Part shown: piece after piece, positions 16,568-26,360 of the stretch | Position numbering within the stretch: position 1 is the stretch's first letter | Layout of the letters: each line of letters opens with the position of its first letter | Source: Bacteroidales bacterium UBA7258 | Lineage (GTDB): Bacteria; Bacteroidota; Bacteroidia; Bacteroidales; UBA932 | Reading direction: 5' to 3' | Assembly (NCBI GenBank): GCA_002472565.1 | Contig: DKSK01000012.1 | Coordinates: forward strand, 43,044-107,043 | DNA: 64,000 nucleotides | Position numbers and translations under genes: made by a program | Notes under the pieces: model-generated | What the model saw: only the letters and a program-made list of their open reading frames with translations | What the model was told of the DNA's origin: nothing | Database searches by the model: none

Positions 16568-17595
16568 TGGAAAAACACATACTTGAATACGAAAAACCTT
16601 TCGAATTTGAGGCCGGCGGGGTGCTGGACAAGATACAAATCGCCTATCACACCCCTGACGGCCGCGAAAGACCGCGGGAAGGAGAAAAAGTCATTTGGAT
16701 CTGTCACGCTCTTACGGCCGACTCGGACCCTCAAGACTGGTGGCCGGAACTTGTCGGCCCAGGAAAATTCTTCGATACTGACCGCTATTTCATAGCTTGT
16801 GTCAACATGCTGGGCTCATGTTATGGAACCTCAGGACCATCCAGCCTTAACCCTAAGACAGGGCGCCCATATTTCTTTGATTTTCCGAAGGTTACGGTAA
16901 GAGATATCGCAAGGACAATCAATATCGTCCGTGAGCATCTGGGCATTTCCAAGATAGATTTCATCGTCGGCTCCAGTATCGGAGGTTTTCAGGCTCTGGA
17001 ACTTTGCATCATGTACCCGGACCTTATCAGAAACGCCGCTTTCATCGCCACGCTGGGCCGCGTAACGCCTTGGCTTACAGGCTTCGAAGAGAGCCAGCGC
17101 ATGGCTCTTGAGGCGGATCCTACTTTCAGAGAGTGCAAGGATCTTGACGGAGGAAAGGCCGGAATGAAATGTGCCAGGACGATAGCGCTTCTGAGCTACC
17201 GCTGCGAAGACGGTTACAACCGAAAGCAGGCCGAGCAGAGTGATGATACCATTTTCGCCGACAGGGCGGCTTCTTACCAGAGATATCAGGGTGAGAAATT
17301 CGCCAAGCGTTTTGACGCGTATTCATATTACAGTCTTTCATATAGCGTCGATTCCGACAATGTGGGAAGAGGCCGCGGAGGACTGGCCAGGGCTTACGGA
17401 ATGATCAGCTGCCCAAGCAAGGTTGTCGCCATAGATTCTGATCTGATTTTCCCTCCGTATGAGATGGAGCAGATGGCGAAGATGATTCCGGAAGCCGGAT
17501 ATTCGGTCATAACTTCGCATTATGGCCATGACGGTTTTCTGCTGGAGAATGAGCAGATTATGAAGGAGCTTGCCCCGATATTGGAAAGTCTCTGA
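16567..17595 (+). CDS. metX: Homoserine O-acetyltransferase
   Basis: Alpha/beta-hydrolase-fold enzyme that acetylates homoserine with acetyl-CoA, the committed step to methionine; its product feeds MetY. 342 residues from the ATG at 16567 (the TTG at 16558 is not used here). The family motif NMLGSCYGTSGP is present. The catalytic Ser137 lies in GSSIGG, the acid is Asp292 in DSDLIFPP and the base is His321 in SHYGHDGFL. It has its own promoter. thrA follows after a 178-bp purine-rich spacer with no visible promoter or terminator, so readthrough into thrA is plausible. Confidence 0.94.
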   Translation: MEKHILEYEKPFEFEAGGVLDKIQIAYHTPDGRERPREGEKVIWICHALTADSDPQDWWPELVGPGKFFDTDRYFIACVNMLGSCYGTSGPSSLNPKTGRPYFFDFPKVTVRDIARTINIVREHLGISKIDFIVGSSIGGFQALELCIMYPDLIRNAAFIATLGRVTPWLTGFEESQRMALEADPTFRECKDLDGGKAGMKCARTIALLSYRCEDGYNRKQAEQSDDTIFADRAASYQRYQGEKFAKRFDAYSYYSLSYSVDSDNVGRGRGGLARAYGMISCPSKVVAIDSDLIFPPYEMEQMAKMIPEAGYSVITSHYGHDGFLLENEQIMKELAPILESL

Positions 17596-17773
17596 GCCAG
17601 GTTGTGGGCAGGATGGGATAAGGCAGGAGAGGTGGTGGAAGAAAAGTGCGGAGGAGATGAGGAAGGCGGAATGGGATAGGAAGTGAGAGAGATGAGGGGA
17701 AGGTTGAAATTGAAAGGAAGCTGTGGAGACGAAGGGAAGGAAATGAATATGGTAATAGAAGAGGATTCAGATA
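17596..17773 (+). other. Purine-rich spacer between metX and thrA
   Basis: The plus strand from about 17605 to 17765 is strongly G+A biased, with short homopurine runs and the segment AGGTGGTGGAAGAAAAGTGC (17630-17649). No gene, terminator or TAnnTTTG box was found in it. A similar segment occurs near 25611-25640. Confidence 0.5.
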
Positions 17774-20221
17774 ATGCAGGTACTTAAATTCGGCGGGACA
17801 TCAGTCGCCAGCGCCGAGAGCATGACGCAATGCTGCGACATAATAAAGAAGGCGGTTGAGAAAGACAGGACGATTGTAATCGCTTCTGCTATAAGTAAAT
17901 GCACTGACACGCTCATCAAGATAGGACGCCTTGCGGCCCAGAAGGATGAGACGTACAAGAATCTCATCGATTCTCTCCAGGAAAGACATCATGAAATCAT
18001 AAGGCGGCTTCTTCCTCAGGAAAAGCAGGAAGAGTCGCTTCAGACCCTTGACGGGACCTTCGATTACCTCAAAGGCATCGCACAGGGAGTCTGTCTCCTC
18101 GGCGAGCTAAGCGCTACCAGCCTCGACGCTATCCAGGGCTGCGGAGAATTGCTCTCTACAAGGATCCTCGCCACGAAATTGGCCACCATGGGGATACCTA
18201 CCAAATGGATTGACTCAAGGACGATAATCCTTACACACAGCGACAGAGGCCATGTCATCGTAGACATGAATCAGACATATGCGAATGTCCAGGCCATGCT
18301 TGACTCTTATCCGAACAAGCAGCTTTTTGTGGTTCCTGGTTTCATTGCCTCTGATGACAAGGGGAGGATGACGACTTTGGGACGCGGCGGCTCCGATTAT
18401 TCGGCTTCCCTTTATGCAGTAGGCTCCCATGCCAGGGCTCTCGAGACGTGGAAGGATGTGCCAGGCATGATGACTGCCAATCCGAAGATCGTGCCTTCGG
18501 CTATGCCGATCCACCATATCTCTTACCGCGCCGCCCTCGAACTCTCACATTTCGGGGCCAAGGTGATCTACCCACCTACGATTCAGCCTGTCGTGGCGGA
18601 GAGGATCCCGATCTATGTCAAATGTACTTTCGACCCTTCGGCCGAGGGTACCGTAATTGAGCAGGATCCGCCTCTGTCAAGGAATAATCTCATAGGAATC
18701 TCCAATTCCGACAACATCGCCCTCCTCTCTCTTGAAGGGAGCGGCATGGTTGGGGTTCCGGGCTTCTCTTCGAGGCTTTTCCAGACCCTCGCCGAGAATG
18801 ATATCAGCATCATCCTCATCACCCAGGCCTCTTCGGTCAATACCATGTGCGTCGCCGTCTCGGAGAAAGACGCGGCGAAGGCCAAGGCGGCCACCGACCG
18901 CTGCTTCGCCTACGAGATTTCGCTCGGCAAACTCAATCCGCTGAAGGTGGAGACGGGCTATTCCATCATCTGCCTCGTAGGAAATGACCTTTTCACCCAG
19001 AGGGGGGCCACCGGAAGGATGCTTGATGCCCTCGGGAGGAGAGGAATAGGGGTCCGCGCCGTTGCCCAGGGCTCATCGGAAAGGAATATCAGCGTCATTG
19101 TCCGCTCTGAAGATGTCGGTCCGGCGACGCGCTATATCCATAGCGAATTTTTCGAGCGCTCTTCCTTCAGAGAGGTCAATCTCTTCATTGCCGGATATGG
19201 CAATGTCGGAAAGGCCTTCATCTCAATACTTGCGGCTAACAGGGACCGGATCGCAGCCCGCACCGGAATCCGCCTCCACCTTGCCGGAATTTCCAATTCG
19301 AAAAAATATCTCATTGATTCCGAGGGAATTGACCCCGCGCAGGCCGGTGTTCTGCTGGAGGGAGGGAGTCCCGCCTTGGATGACGCCTACTTCGATGCCC
19401 TGCTCAACATCTCGCTCCAGAACCGCATCTTCGTGGACATGACGGCTTCAGCCGACATAGGAGCGAAATACAAGAGCCTTATGTCTCACGGCTATTCCAT
19501 AGTATCCTGCAACAAGATACCTTTCGCGGTGCCTTATCCGGACTATGAGGAGCTTTGCAAGGCGGCGGCAGCCTCCGGGGTCAGCCTCCGCCATGAGACC
19601 ACCGTGGGCGCCGCCCTGCCGATTCTCGAAAGTATCTCACGTTCAGTCAACAGCGGAGACAAGATTCTCAGAATCGAGGCCGTGCTTTCCGGCACCCTCA
19701 ATTACATACTCTCGACCTATGATGGCACGAAGCCTTTCGCCGAGATTGTCCGCCAGGCCCAGGAAGCGGGTTATTCCGAACCTGACCCGCGCAAGGATCT
19801 GAGCGGGAAAGATGTGCTCCGCAAACTCCTCATAATGGGACGAGAGGCCGGAATTCCGCTTGAGGAAGGAGATGTGGAGATAGGTCCGCTCCTCGGAGAA
19901 ACTTATTTCGAGGGCTCAGTGGAAGATTTTTACGCAAGACTGGCTGCCGGGGAGGAAGACTTCCGCGGACTTTATGCGAAGGCGGCTTCGGCCGGACTCA
20001 GGCTCCGTTTCACCGCCACGCTGGAGAGTGATGGAGAGAAGTGGAAGGCCGCGATGGGGCTCCGTGAGGTCGGTCCGGACAGTCCGCTCTTCAACCTTTG
20101 CGGTACTGACAACGCCGCCATAATAAAGACTGACTTTTATCCTTCTCCGCTGGTTATCCGCGGAGCGGGAGCAGGTGCGCTCCAGACGGCTTCTGGCATA
20201 TTGAACGACATCCTGCTTTGA
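17774..20221 (+). CDS. thrA: Bifunctional aspartokinase / homoserine dehydrogenase
   Basis: Two-domain enzyme, 815 residues, the usual ThrA/MetL length. The N-terminal aspartokinase (about 1-300) starts MQVLKFGGTSVAS and contains GRGGSDYSA. Two ACT domains (about 310-460) provide feedback control. The C-terminal NAD(P)-dependent homoserine dehydrogenase starts near residue 470 with AGYGNVGKAF and has the catalytic-region VLSGTLNYILS. It supplies aspartyl phosphate to Asd and reduces the semialdehyde to homoserine for MetX and threonine. No Thr/Ile-rich leader peptide was found upstream. Confidence 0.96.
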   Translation: MQVLKFGGTSVASAESMTQCCDIIKKAVEKDRTIVIASAISKCTDTLIKIGRLAAQKDETYKNLIDSLQERHHEIIRRLLPQEKQEESLQTLDGTFDYLKGIAQGVCLLGELSATSLDAIQGCGELLSTRILATKLATMGIPTKWIDSRTIILTHSDRGHVIVDMNQTYANVQAMLDSYPNKQLFVVPGFIASDDKGRMTTLGRGGSDYSASLYAVGSHARALETWKDVPGMMTANPKIVPSAMPIHHISYRAALELSHFGAKVIYPPTIQPVVAERIPIYVKCTFDPSAEGTVIEQDPPLSRNNLIGISNSDNIALLSLEGSGMVGVPGFSSRLFQTLAENDISIILITQASSVNTMCVAVSEKDAAKAKAATDRCFAYEISLGKLNPLKVETGYSIICLVGNDLFTQRGATGRMLDALGRRGIGVRAVAQGSSERNISVIVRSEDVGPATRYIHSEFFERSSFREVNLFIAGYGNVGKAFISILAANRDRIAARTGIRLHLAGISNSKKYLIDSEGIDPAQAGVLLEGGSPALDDAYFDALLNISLQNRIFVDMTASADIGAKYKSLMSHGYSIVSCNKIPFAVPYPDYEELCKAAAASGVSLRHETTVGAALPILESISRSVNSGDKILRIEAVLSGTLNYILSTYDGTKPFAEIVRQAQEAGYSEPDPRKDLSGKDVLRKLLIMGREAGIPLEEGDVEIGPLLGETYFEGSVEDFYARLAAGEEDFRGLYAKAASAGLRLRFTATLESDGEKWKAAMGLREVGPDSPLFNLCGTDNAAIIKTDFYPSPLVIRGAGAGALQTASGILNDILL

Positions 20222-20340
20222 GGCAGGCGCTCCTGGCCATGGAGGCGGCCCCGGCGTTCATGGTACTGGACAGGGGCGGGGAGACGCTTGGCGGGAGGAG
20301 GCAACGGACGGAGCTATTGAAGATTTAAATATTTGATATA

Positions 20341-21351
20341 ATGAAAGTTGCAGTAGTTGGTGCCACCGGATTGGTAGGCACCCGCATGATGGAAGTACTC
20401 GCTGAAAGACACTTTCCTGTGACGGAATTTCTTCCGGTCGCATCCGAGCGTTCCGCCGGAAGAAAGGTGGTTTTCAACGGAAAAGAATACATTGTGATCG
20501 GGGCTCAGGAAGCCATAGCCGCCAAGCCTGATCTCGCCATATTTTCCGCCGGAGCGGGTCCTTCCAGAGAACTCGCACCGCAATTCGCGGCGGCGGGATG
20601 CCGCGTCGTGGATAATTCCTCATGCTGGAGGATGGACCCCGGCAAGAAGTTGGTTGTGCCTGAGATAAATGCCGACGTGCTGACCGCGGAAGACTGGATC
20701 ATAGCCAATCCGAACTGCTCCACGATTCAGATGATCCTTCCCCTCGCGCCTCTCCACAAACGCTTCAAAATTACGAGGATAGTGGTCTCTACTTACCAGT
20801 CAGTCACCGGAGCAGGCAACAAGAGCGTAGCCCAGATGATGGCCGAAAGAGAGGGTAAGGTGTGGGGAGAATACCCGGCCTATTACCATTATCCTATAGA
20901 TCTCAACATCATTCCTCAGATCGATGACTTCACAGAAAACGGCTACACCAAGGAGGAGATGAAGATGGTCAACGAACCTCATAAGATTCTCGGAGACTAC
21001 AGCATCCGCATTTCCGCCACCACCGCCCGAGTTCCTGTTGTCGGAGGCCATTCGGAATCCATCAACGTGGAATTCGAAAAGCCTTTCGAGCTTTCGGAGA
21101 TACGCTCCATCTGGGAGAATACCCCGGGGGTGACGGTTCAGGATGATCCTTCAAAATTCGTTTATCCTATGCCGCGTTTCGCTCTCGGTCATGACGACGT
21201 CTTCGTAGGCCGCCTGCGCCGTGATTTCAGCGTTGAGAACGGAATTAATTTCTGGGATGTAAGCGACAATATCCGCAAAGGAGCCGCGACCAACGCCATC
21301 CAGATAGCCGAGGTCTTGCTCAGGAAAGGTTTTCTGTCAAACAACTACTAA
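20341..21351 (+). CDS. asd: Aspartate-semialdehyde dehydrogenase
   Basis: NADPH-dependent reduction of aspartyl phosphate to the semialdehyde, the branch point to lysine, threonine and methionine. 336 residues with the nucleotide-binding motif VVGATGLVGTRMMEVL at the N-terminus and the catalytic cysteine Cys126 in NPNCSTIQ. The C-terminal half has RISATTARVPVVGGHSES with the substrate-binding residues. It lies 119 bp after thrA and 12 bp before the tricorn-like gene, probably in one transcript. Confidence 0.96.
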   Translation: MKVAVVGATGLVGTRMMEVLAERHFPVTEFLPVASERSAGRKVVFNGKEYIVIGAQEAIAAKPDLAIFSAGAGPSRELAPQFAAAGCRVVDNSSCWRMDPGKKLVVPEINADVLTAEDWIIANPNCSTIQMILPLAPLHKRFKITRIVVSTYQSVTGAGNKSVAQMMAEREGKVWGEYPAYYHYPIDLNIIPQIDDFTENGYTKEEMKMVNEPHKILGDYSIRISATTARVPVVGGHSESINVEFEKPFELSEIRSIWENTPGVTVQDDPSKFVYPMPRFALGHDDVFVGRLRRDFSVENGINFWDVSDNIRKGAATNAIQIAEVLLRKGFLSNNY

Positions 21352-21363
21352 TAGTCAAAAATC

Positions 21364-24300
21364 ATGATGAAAAAGCTACTCTTGGTCTGCGCCGTCTTAG
21401 GGGCGGTTTCGGCCTCTTTCATGGCTGATGCGCAGACTGCCGGTTCTGAAGCCCGGCTTCTCAGATTTCCGGCCACTAATGGCACTGACGTGGTCTTCTC
21501 TTATGCAGGAGATCTTTTCACCGCTCCTCTATCCGGAGGAGAGGCGAAGAGGCTTACTTCCCATGTGGGCTATGAGATGTTTGCGCGTTATTCTCCTGAC
21601 GGGAAGACGATCGCCTTCACCGGAGAATATGACGGGAACAGAGAGGTTTATCTCATCCCCGCAAAAGGAGGCGAGCCTGTGAGGCTGACCTACACCGCCA
21701 CGAACTCCCGTGACGATCTCGGAGACAGGATGGGGCCGAACAACATCGTGATGGGTTGGACTCCTGACGGAAAATATGTAATCTACAGGAACCGGACAGG
21801 CGACGGCTTTGAAGGCAAACTCTGGAAGGTACCGGCGGGGGGCGGCATGCCCCAGATGATTCCTCTTCCGGAAGGAGGCTTCTGCAGCTATTCTCCTGAC
21901 GGAAAGACTCTTGCCTATAACAGGGTCATGAGGGAGTTCAGGACTTGGAAATACTACCGCGGTGGAATGGCGGATGAAATATGGCTCTATGACGGCAAGA
22001 AGGTCACTAAGGTGACAGATAATCCGGCCCAGGACATCTTCCCGATGTGGGTTGGAAATGAGATTTATTTCGCCTCCGACAGGGACATGACCATGAATAT
22101 CTTTGTCTATGACATCAAGACCAAGGAGACGAAGAAGGTTACCGACTTCACTGACTATGATGTCAAGTTTCCGAGCACCAACGGGAAGATAGTGGTCTTC
22201 GAAAAGGGCGGCTTCCTCTACAAGCTGGACCCTGCCACAAAGAAGGCCGAGCAGATTCATATCACCCTGACTTCCGACCTCGTCTACGGAAGAGCCGAGA
22301 GGATGAACGTCGGCAGGAAAGGCCGCAACAGCTACAGCCTTTCTCCTGACGGGAAGAGGCTTGCGGTGACTGCCAGAGGCGAACTCTTCGATGTGCCTGT
22401 GGGAAGCGGAATCACGAGGAATATCACCAAGACCCCTGGTTCCAACGACCGTGGCGCCGACTGGAGCCCGAACGGAAAATATATCGCCTTCATCGGCGAC
22501 GGGAGTGGCGAGACAGAGGTCTATCTTTATGAAGTAGCCAAGGGCGGAGAGCCTGAGCAGGTGACCAAGGGCAACGACACCTACATCCGTTCTCTCCAGT
22601 GGAGCCCGGACAGTAAGCACATCCTCTATACAGACAGGAAGAACCGCGTCGTCGAGGTAGATCCTTTCGCCAAGACCAAGAAGGTCCTCCTCCAGAATCC
22701 TGAGCAGGAATTTATGGATGTGGAATATTCTCCTGACGGAAAATGGCTCACTTACACCAAGCCGGCAAAGAACCAATTCTCGGTGGTCTATGTCATGAAC
22801 CTGGCATCAGGCAAGGAATATCCTGTGACAAGTTCATGGAGCAGTTCCTCCAGGCCTGTCTTCTCTTCTGACGGCAAATATCTGCTCTATACTTCCGACA
22901 CCGAACTCCGCCCTACCTACAGCCGTGTGGAATGGGATTATGCTTATGGCAACATGAGCGCCCTCTACATGACCATTCTTTCCAAGGACACTCCGTCTCC
23001 TCTTCTGGCGGGCGACAGCGAGTCTTCGCCTGAAAGCGAGGCTGACCCAGCTCCGGGCAAGGGCCCTAAGCCGGCTGCTTCCAAGGACGGCGAGGCGGCT
23101 CCGGGCAAGGATGGGGCCAAGAGTGTAGATAAGGCTTCTGCCGCAGAGGTGAAGATTGACTTCGACGGCCTTACCACAAGGGTCGTGAAGCTTCCATTCA
23201 GCGGATTCAGCTATTTCTGTGACGGCAAGAAGGTCTGGTACAGCGCCGGCGGCGGCACTCAGGTCTTTGATTTCAAGACCGGAAAGTCTGAGAAATGCTC
23301 AGACTCAAGGCTCAGCTATCGCAATGGTGACAAATTCGCTCTTGCTCTTGGCGGAACCTGGAAGGCCGTAAGATTCCCTGCAGACCATGTGGGCGGAGGC
23401 GAGACCATAGATCTGGACAACATGTTCACTACTGTCGACTATTCCCAGGAGTGGCCTGAGATTTTCGACGAGGTCTGGAGAGCCTTCAGAGACGGCTATT
23501 ACCTCGAGAACATGCATGGACGTGACTGGAACGCCATCAAGGAGAAATATGCAGTCTTCCTGCCTTATGTCAAGACCCGTCTTGACCTGAATTATGTCAT
23601 CGGCGGCATGATCGCCGAACTTGCGAGCGGCCATGCCTATGTTTCTCCTGGCGACTACCCGAAGCCTGAGCGTATCGACATGGGTCTTCTCGGCGCCCGT
23701 CTGAGCAAGGACAAGAGCGGCTATTTCAAGATCGACCATATCTACTCCGGCGCGGCATACCGTCCTGAGCTTCGTTCCCCTCTTACAGAAATAGGAATGA
23801 ATATTTCAGAGGGTGATTATATCACTGCCATCGACGGACAGTCGCTCAAGGATGTGGACAACATCTACAAGCTTCTCATCGGCAAGGCCGGAAAGCTCTG
23901 CGAACTGACGGTCAACAAGGGAGCTTCCGAGGGCGGAAGAAAGGTGGTAGTGAAGCCTATCGCCGATGAATATCCTCTGGAGCATTACGAGTGGGTGCAG
24001 AACAATATCAAGACGGTTGAGGAGAAGTCCGGCGGAAAGGTCGGCTACATCTACATCCCTGACATGGGCGCTGAAGGCTTGAACGAGTTTGTCCGTTACT
24101 ATTATCCTCAGCTAGACAAGGAGGCCCTCATCATTGACGACCGCGCCAACGGCGGCGGAAATGTCTCTCCTATGATTATCGAAAGGCTGCTCCGCAAGGT
24201 CTACAGGATGACGATGAGCAGGACGAGCACCTTGACCGGCACAGTTCCTGACGGCACCCAGACGGGTCCTAAGGTTCTGCTGATCAATAAGTACTCGGCT

Positions 24301-24663
24301 TCTGACGGTGATCTCTTCCCGTGGAGTTTCAAGGCTAATCATCTGGGTACAGTCATCGGAACCAGGACCTGGGGCGGAATTGTCGGAATCAGCGGTTCTC
24401 TCCCTTACATGGACGGCACTGATGTCAGAGTTCCTTTCTTCACGAACTATGACGCCCAGACCGGCAAGTGGATCGTCGAGAACCATGGTGTCGATCCTGA
24501 CATCCTCATTGACAATGATCCTGTCAAGGAGTTTGCGGGCGAAGATGAGCAATTGCTCAAGGCCGTTGAGACTGCCATGCAGCAACTTAAGGACCGCAAA
24601 CCTCTCCCTGGAGTTCCGGCGCCTCGTACATTCAAGGACCTCGGCCTTCCGGAGATAAAGTAA
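21364..24663 (+). CDS. Tricorn-like S41 family peptidase, secreted
   Basis: 1099 residues with a signal peptide (MMKKLLLVCAVLGAVSASFMADAQ). Residues about 30-560 form TolB/WD-like beta-propellers with repeated YSPDGKTIAF/WSPDSKHILY motifs. A low-complexity Pro/Lys/Ser/Ala linker (about 548-595) leads to a tricorn-core/PDZ-containing S41 region. His757 in SGHAYV and Ser978/Ser980 in YSASDGDLFPW are the candidate catalytic residues. In Bacteroidetes such proteins are large periplasmic peptidases. It is 12 bp downstream of asd, an unrelated function sharing a transcript. Confidence 0.9.
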   Translation: MMKKLLLVCAVLGAVSASFMADAQTAGSEARLLRFPATNGTDVVFSYAGDLFTAPLSGGEAKRLTSHVGYEMFARYSPDGKTIAFTGEYDGNREVYLIPAKGGEPVRLTYTATNSRDDLGDRMGPNNIVMGWTPDGKYVIYRNRTGDGFEGKLWKVPAGGGMPQMIPLPEGGFCSYSPDGKTLAYNRVMREFRTWKYYRGGMADEIWLYDGKKVTKVTDNPAQDIFPMWVGNEIYFASDRDMTMNIFVYDIKTKETKKVTDFTDYDVKFPSTNGKIVVFEKGGFLYKLDPATKKAEQIHITLTSDLVYGRAERMNVGRKGRNSYSLSPDGKRLAVTARGELFDVPVGSGITRNITKTPGSNDRGADWSPNGKYIAFIGDGSGETEVYLYEVAKGGEPEQVTKGNDTYIRSLQWSPDSKHILYTDRKNRVVEVDPFAKTKKVLLQNPEQEFMDVEYSPDGKWLTYTKPAKNQFSVVYVMNLASGKEYPVTSSWSSSSRPVFSSDGKYLLYTSDTELRPTYSRVEWDYAYGNMSALYMTILSKDTPSPLLAGDSESSPESEADPAPGKGPKPAASKDGEAAPGKDGAKSVDKASAAEVKIDFDGLTTRVVKLPFSGFSYFCDGKKVWYSAGGGTQVFDFKTGKSEKCSDSRLSYRNGDKFALALGGTWKAVRFPADHVGGGETIDLDNMFTTVDYSQEWPEIFDEVWRAFRDGYYLENMHGRDWNAIKEKYAVFLPYVKTRLDLNYVIGGMIAELASGHAYVSPGDYPKPERIDMGLLGARLSKDKSGYFKIDHIYSGAAYRPELRSPLTEIGMNISEGDYITAIDGQSLKDVDNIYKLLIGKAGKLCELTVNKGASEGGRKVVVKPIADEYPLEHYEWVQNNIKTVEEKSGGKVGYIYIPDMGAEGLNEFVRYYYPQLDKEALIIDDRANGGGNVSPMIIERLLRKVYRMTMSRTSTLTGTVPDGTQTGPKVLLINKYSASDGDLFPWSFKANHLGTVIGTRTWGGIVGISGSLPYMDGTDVRVPFFTNYDAQTGKWIVENHGVDPDILIDNDPVKEFAGEDEQLLKAVETAMQQLKDRKPLPGVPAPRTFKDLGLPEIK

Positions 24664-24726
24664 GGCTCTCCCGTCCTGAGCTCCGGGGCTCCGTTCCCCC
24701 CAGGCTCTGCCGCATAGTTATCTGCA

Positions 24727-24752
24727 GGCTTCCGGGCGCTTGTCCGGAAGCC
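24727..24752 (+). terminator. Possible terminator after the tricorn-like gene
   Basis: Perfect 9-bp arms GGCTTCCGG and CCGGAAGCC around an 8-nt loop. The following T-tract is weak (TCTTGATA), so it may be a partial terminator or an RNA-stability hairpin. It is 19 nt before the next ATG. Confidence 0.5.
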
Positions 24753-24771
24753 TCTTGATATAAGCAAGTTC

Positions 24772-25527
24772 ATGAAAAAATCCATATTAGTCTTTCTCTT
24801 CATCTTCATGGCCCTGGGCCTCTACGCCAGGAAGCCGCTCATCGGCGTTTCCACCTCGCTTAATGACGGGCGGAGCGCCACGAAGCTGAGATATTCAGCC
24901 GCCATTGAGAAGGCCGGAGGGATACCAGTCCTCATCCCCCTCACCAAGGACGGAAAACTGGTCGAGGAGACGGTCAGACGGCTCGACGGCATCCTGTTCA
25001 TAGGAGGAGACGATTTCGCCCCGTCACTCTATGGCGAAAGCGTGCTTAATTCCTCAGTTCAGATAAACGGACTTTGCGACACCAGCGACGTACTCCTGAT
25101 GCGTGCGGCTCTCAGGCAGAAGAAAAGCATTCTGGCCATCTGCCGCGGAGCGCAGCTGCTCAATATCGTCCTCGGCGGCAGCCTCTATCAGGACCTTCCG
25201 GCCCAGTATCCGGAGGCGCTCCCACATCAGGGTAAGCCTCATCAGATAGTGATTGACGGTAGGTCCCGTCTTGCCACTATCCTGAGCCCGGACTCATCCG
25301 CTGACCTAGAGCTGACTGTCAATTCTTTCCATCACCAGGCAATAAAGCGCCTGGCTCCATCGCTCTTTCTCTCCGCCAGCTCTTCCGACGGCATCCCTGA
25401 AGCGGTCGAGCTCCCGGGAAAGACCTTCATCCTCGGAGTCCAATTCCATCCTGAAATTCCCGCGGCCCAGGGCGACCCCTTCTGGCTCCGGCTCTTCACC
25501 GCCTTCGTCCGCTCAGCCCGCCGCTGA
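24772..25527 (+). CDS. Secreted class I glutamine amidotransferase-like hydrolase (peptidase C26, PuuD-like)
   Basis: 251 residues with a signal peptide (MKKSILVFLFIFMALGLYA). The fold and motifs match gamma-glutamyl-gamma-aminobutyrate hydrolase: Cys124 in ICRGAQLLNIVLGGSLYQDL, His226 and Glu228 in GVQFHPE. PuuD itself is cytoplasmic; the signal sequence suggests a periplasmic enzyme acting on gamma-glutamyl compounds, possibly peptidoglycan-derived peptides. That role is inference. It lies alone between the tricorn-like and thioredoxin-like genes. Confidence 0.85.
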   Translation: MKKSILVFLFIFMALGLYARKPLIGVSTSLNDGRSATKLRYSAAIEKAGGIPVLIPLTKDGKLVEETVRRLDGILFIGGDDFAPSLYGESVLNSSVQINGLCDTSDVLLMRAALRQKKSILAICRGAQLLNIVLGGSLYQDLPAQYPEALPHQGKPHQIVIDGRSRLATILSPDSSADLELTVNSFHHQAIKRLAPSLFLSASSSDGIPEAVELPGKTFILGVQFHPEIPAAQGDPFWLRLFTAFVRSARR

Positions 25528-25704
25528 CAGCCCGTGTGGCGGCGCACCCTGCCCTTCAGCCACCTGCCATACTTATAATATGCTGAGAGAAAGCTGATTG
25601 ACGGCGGGGAAGGTGGTGGAAGGTGGAGGAAGAATGGTGCCGGGTAAGGCTCGGATCAATGGTTTATGGGGAATTTTCGCTAAATTGGCGGAAAGTTTTG
25701 GCTT

Positions 25705-26295
25705 ATGAAAAATGTAAGAGTTTTAGCGGCCTTCGCCGCTTTCATGATAGGAAGCTTCTTCTCTCCTGCTCAGGCTGGGGAAGGTGCCGCTTTGCCGCCA
25801 GAGAAAGCCTTGAGGGTGGCGGCCGCTTCGCCTCAGAGTGAAGAAGATTTGGATGCGGAGTATGGGAAGACGCTTTTGAAGGTGGGGTCGGCAGCTCCTG
25901 AAATCGCCTTGATGGATATTAAGGGCAGGCCCTTTTCGCTCAAGGCTTTGAGCGGCAAATATGTGGTCCTGGATTTTTGGGCTTCATGGTGCCCTGACTG
26001 CAGGCGTGAGATTCCTGATGTCTTGAGGCTCTACAAGAAGTACGCGCCGAAAGGTGTTGTTTTCGTCGGAGTTTCTTTTGACGACAAGGAGGAGAGCTGG
26101 CGCAAGGCGGTGAAGGAATATGGCCTGGACTATTCCCATGTCAGCGAGCTTTGCCGTATGAAGGATTCGGCCATAGCGAAGGCTTATGGAATCAAGTGGA
26201 TTCCGAGTATGTATCTGATCGGGCCTGACGGCAAGGTCAAGACAGCCACGGTGGTTTTGACTAAGGTTGAGGCTGAACTGGAGAAAATCCGCTAG
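25705..26295 (+). CDS. Secreted TlpA-like thioredoxin-fold protein
   Basis: 196 residues: signal peptide (to about residue 24, SPAQA), a short linker, then a TlpA/ResA/AhpC-type thioredoxin domain. The redox motif WCPDC has Cys96 and Cys99; the cis-proline region is KWIPSMYLIGPDG. A third cysteine (ELCRM) lies downstream. It probably reduces or oxidises periplasmic disulfides. The frame starts with ATG at 25705 and ends 65 bp before the next gene. Confidence 0.88.
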   Translation: MKNVRVLAAFAAFMIGSFFSPAQAGEGAALPPEKALRVAAASPQSEEDLDAEYGKTLLKVGSAAPEIALMDIKGRPFSLKALSGKYVVLDFWASWCPDCRREIPDVLRLYKKYAPKGVVFVGVSFDDKEESWRKAVKEYGLDYSHVSELCRMKDSAIAKAYGIKWIPSMYLIGPDGKVKTATVVLTKVEAELEKIR

Positions 26296-26360
26296 AGGGG
26301 AGGGTCGAAAAGAAGAGATTCTTGCGGATATTTTCTTGATAAATAATAATTTACAGCTAT

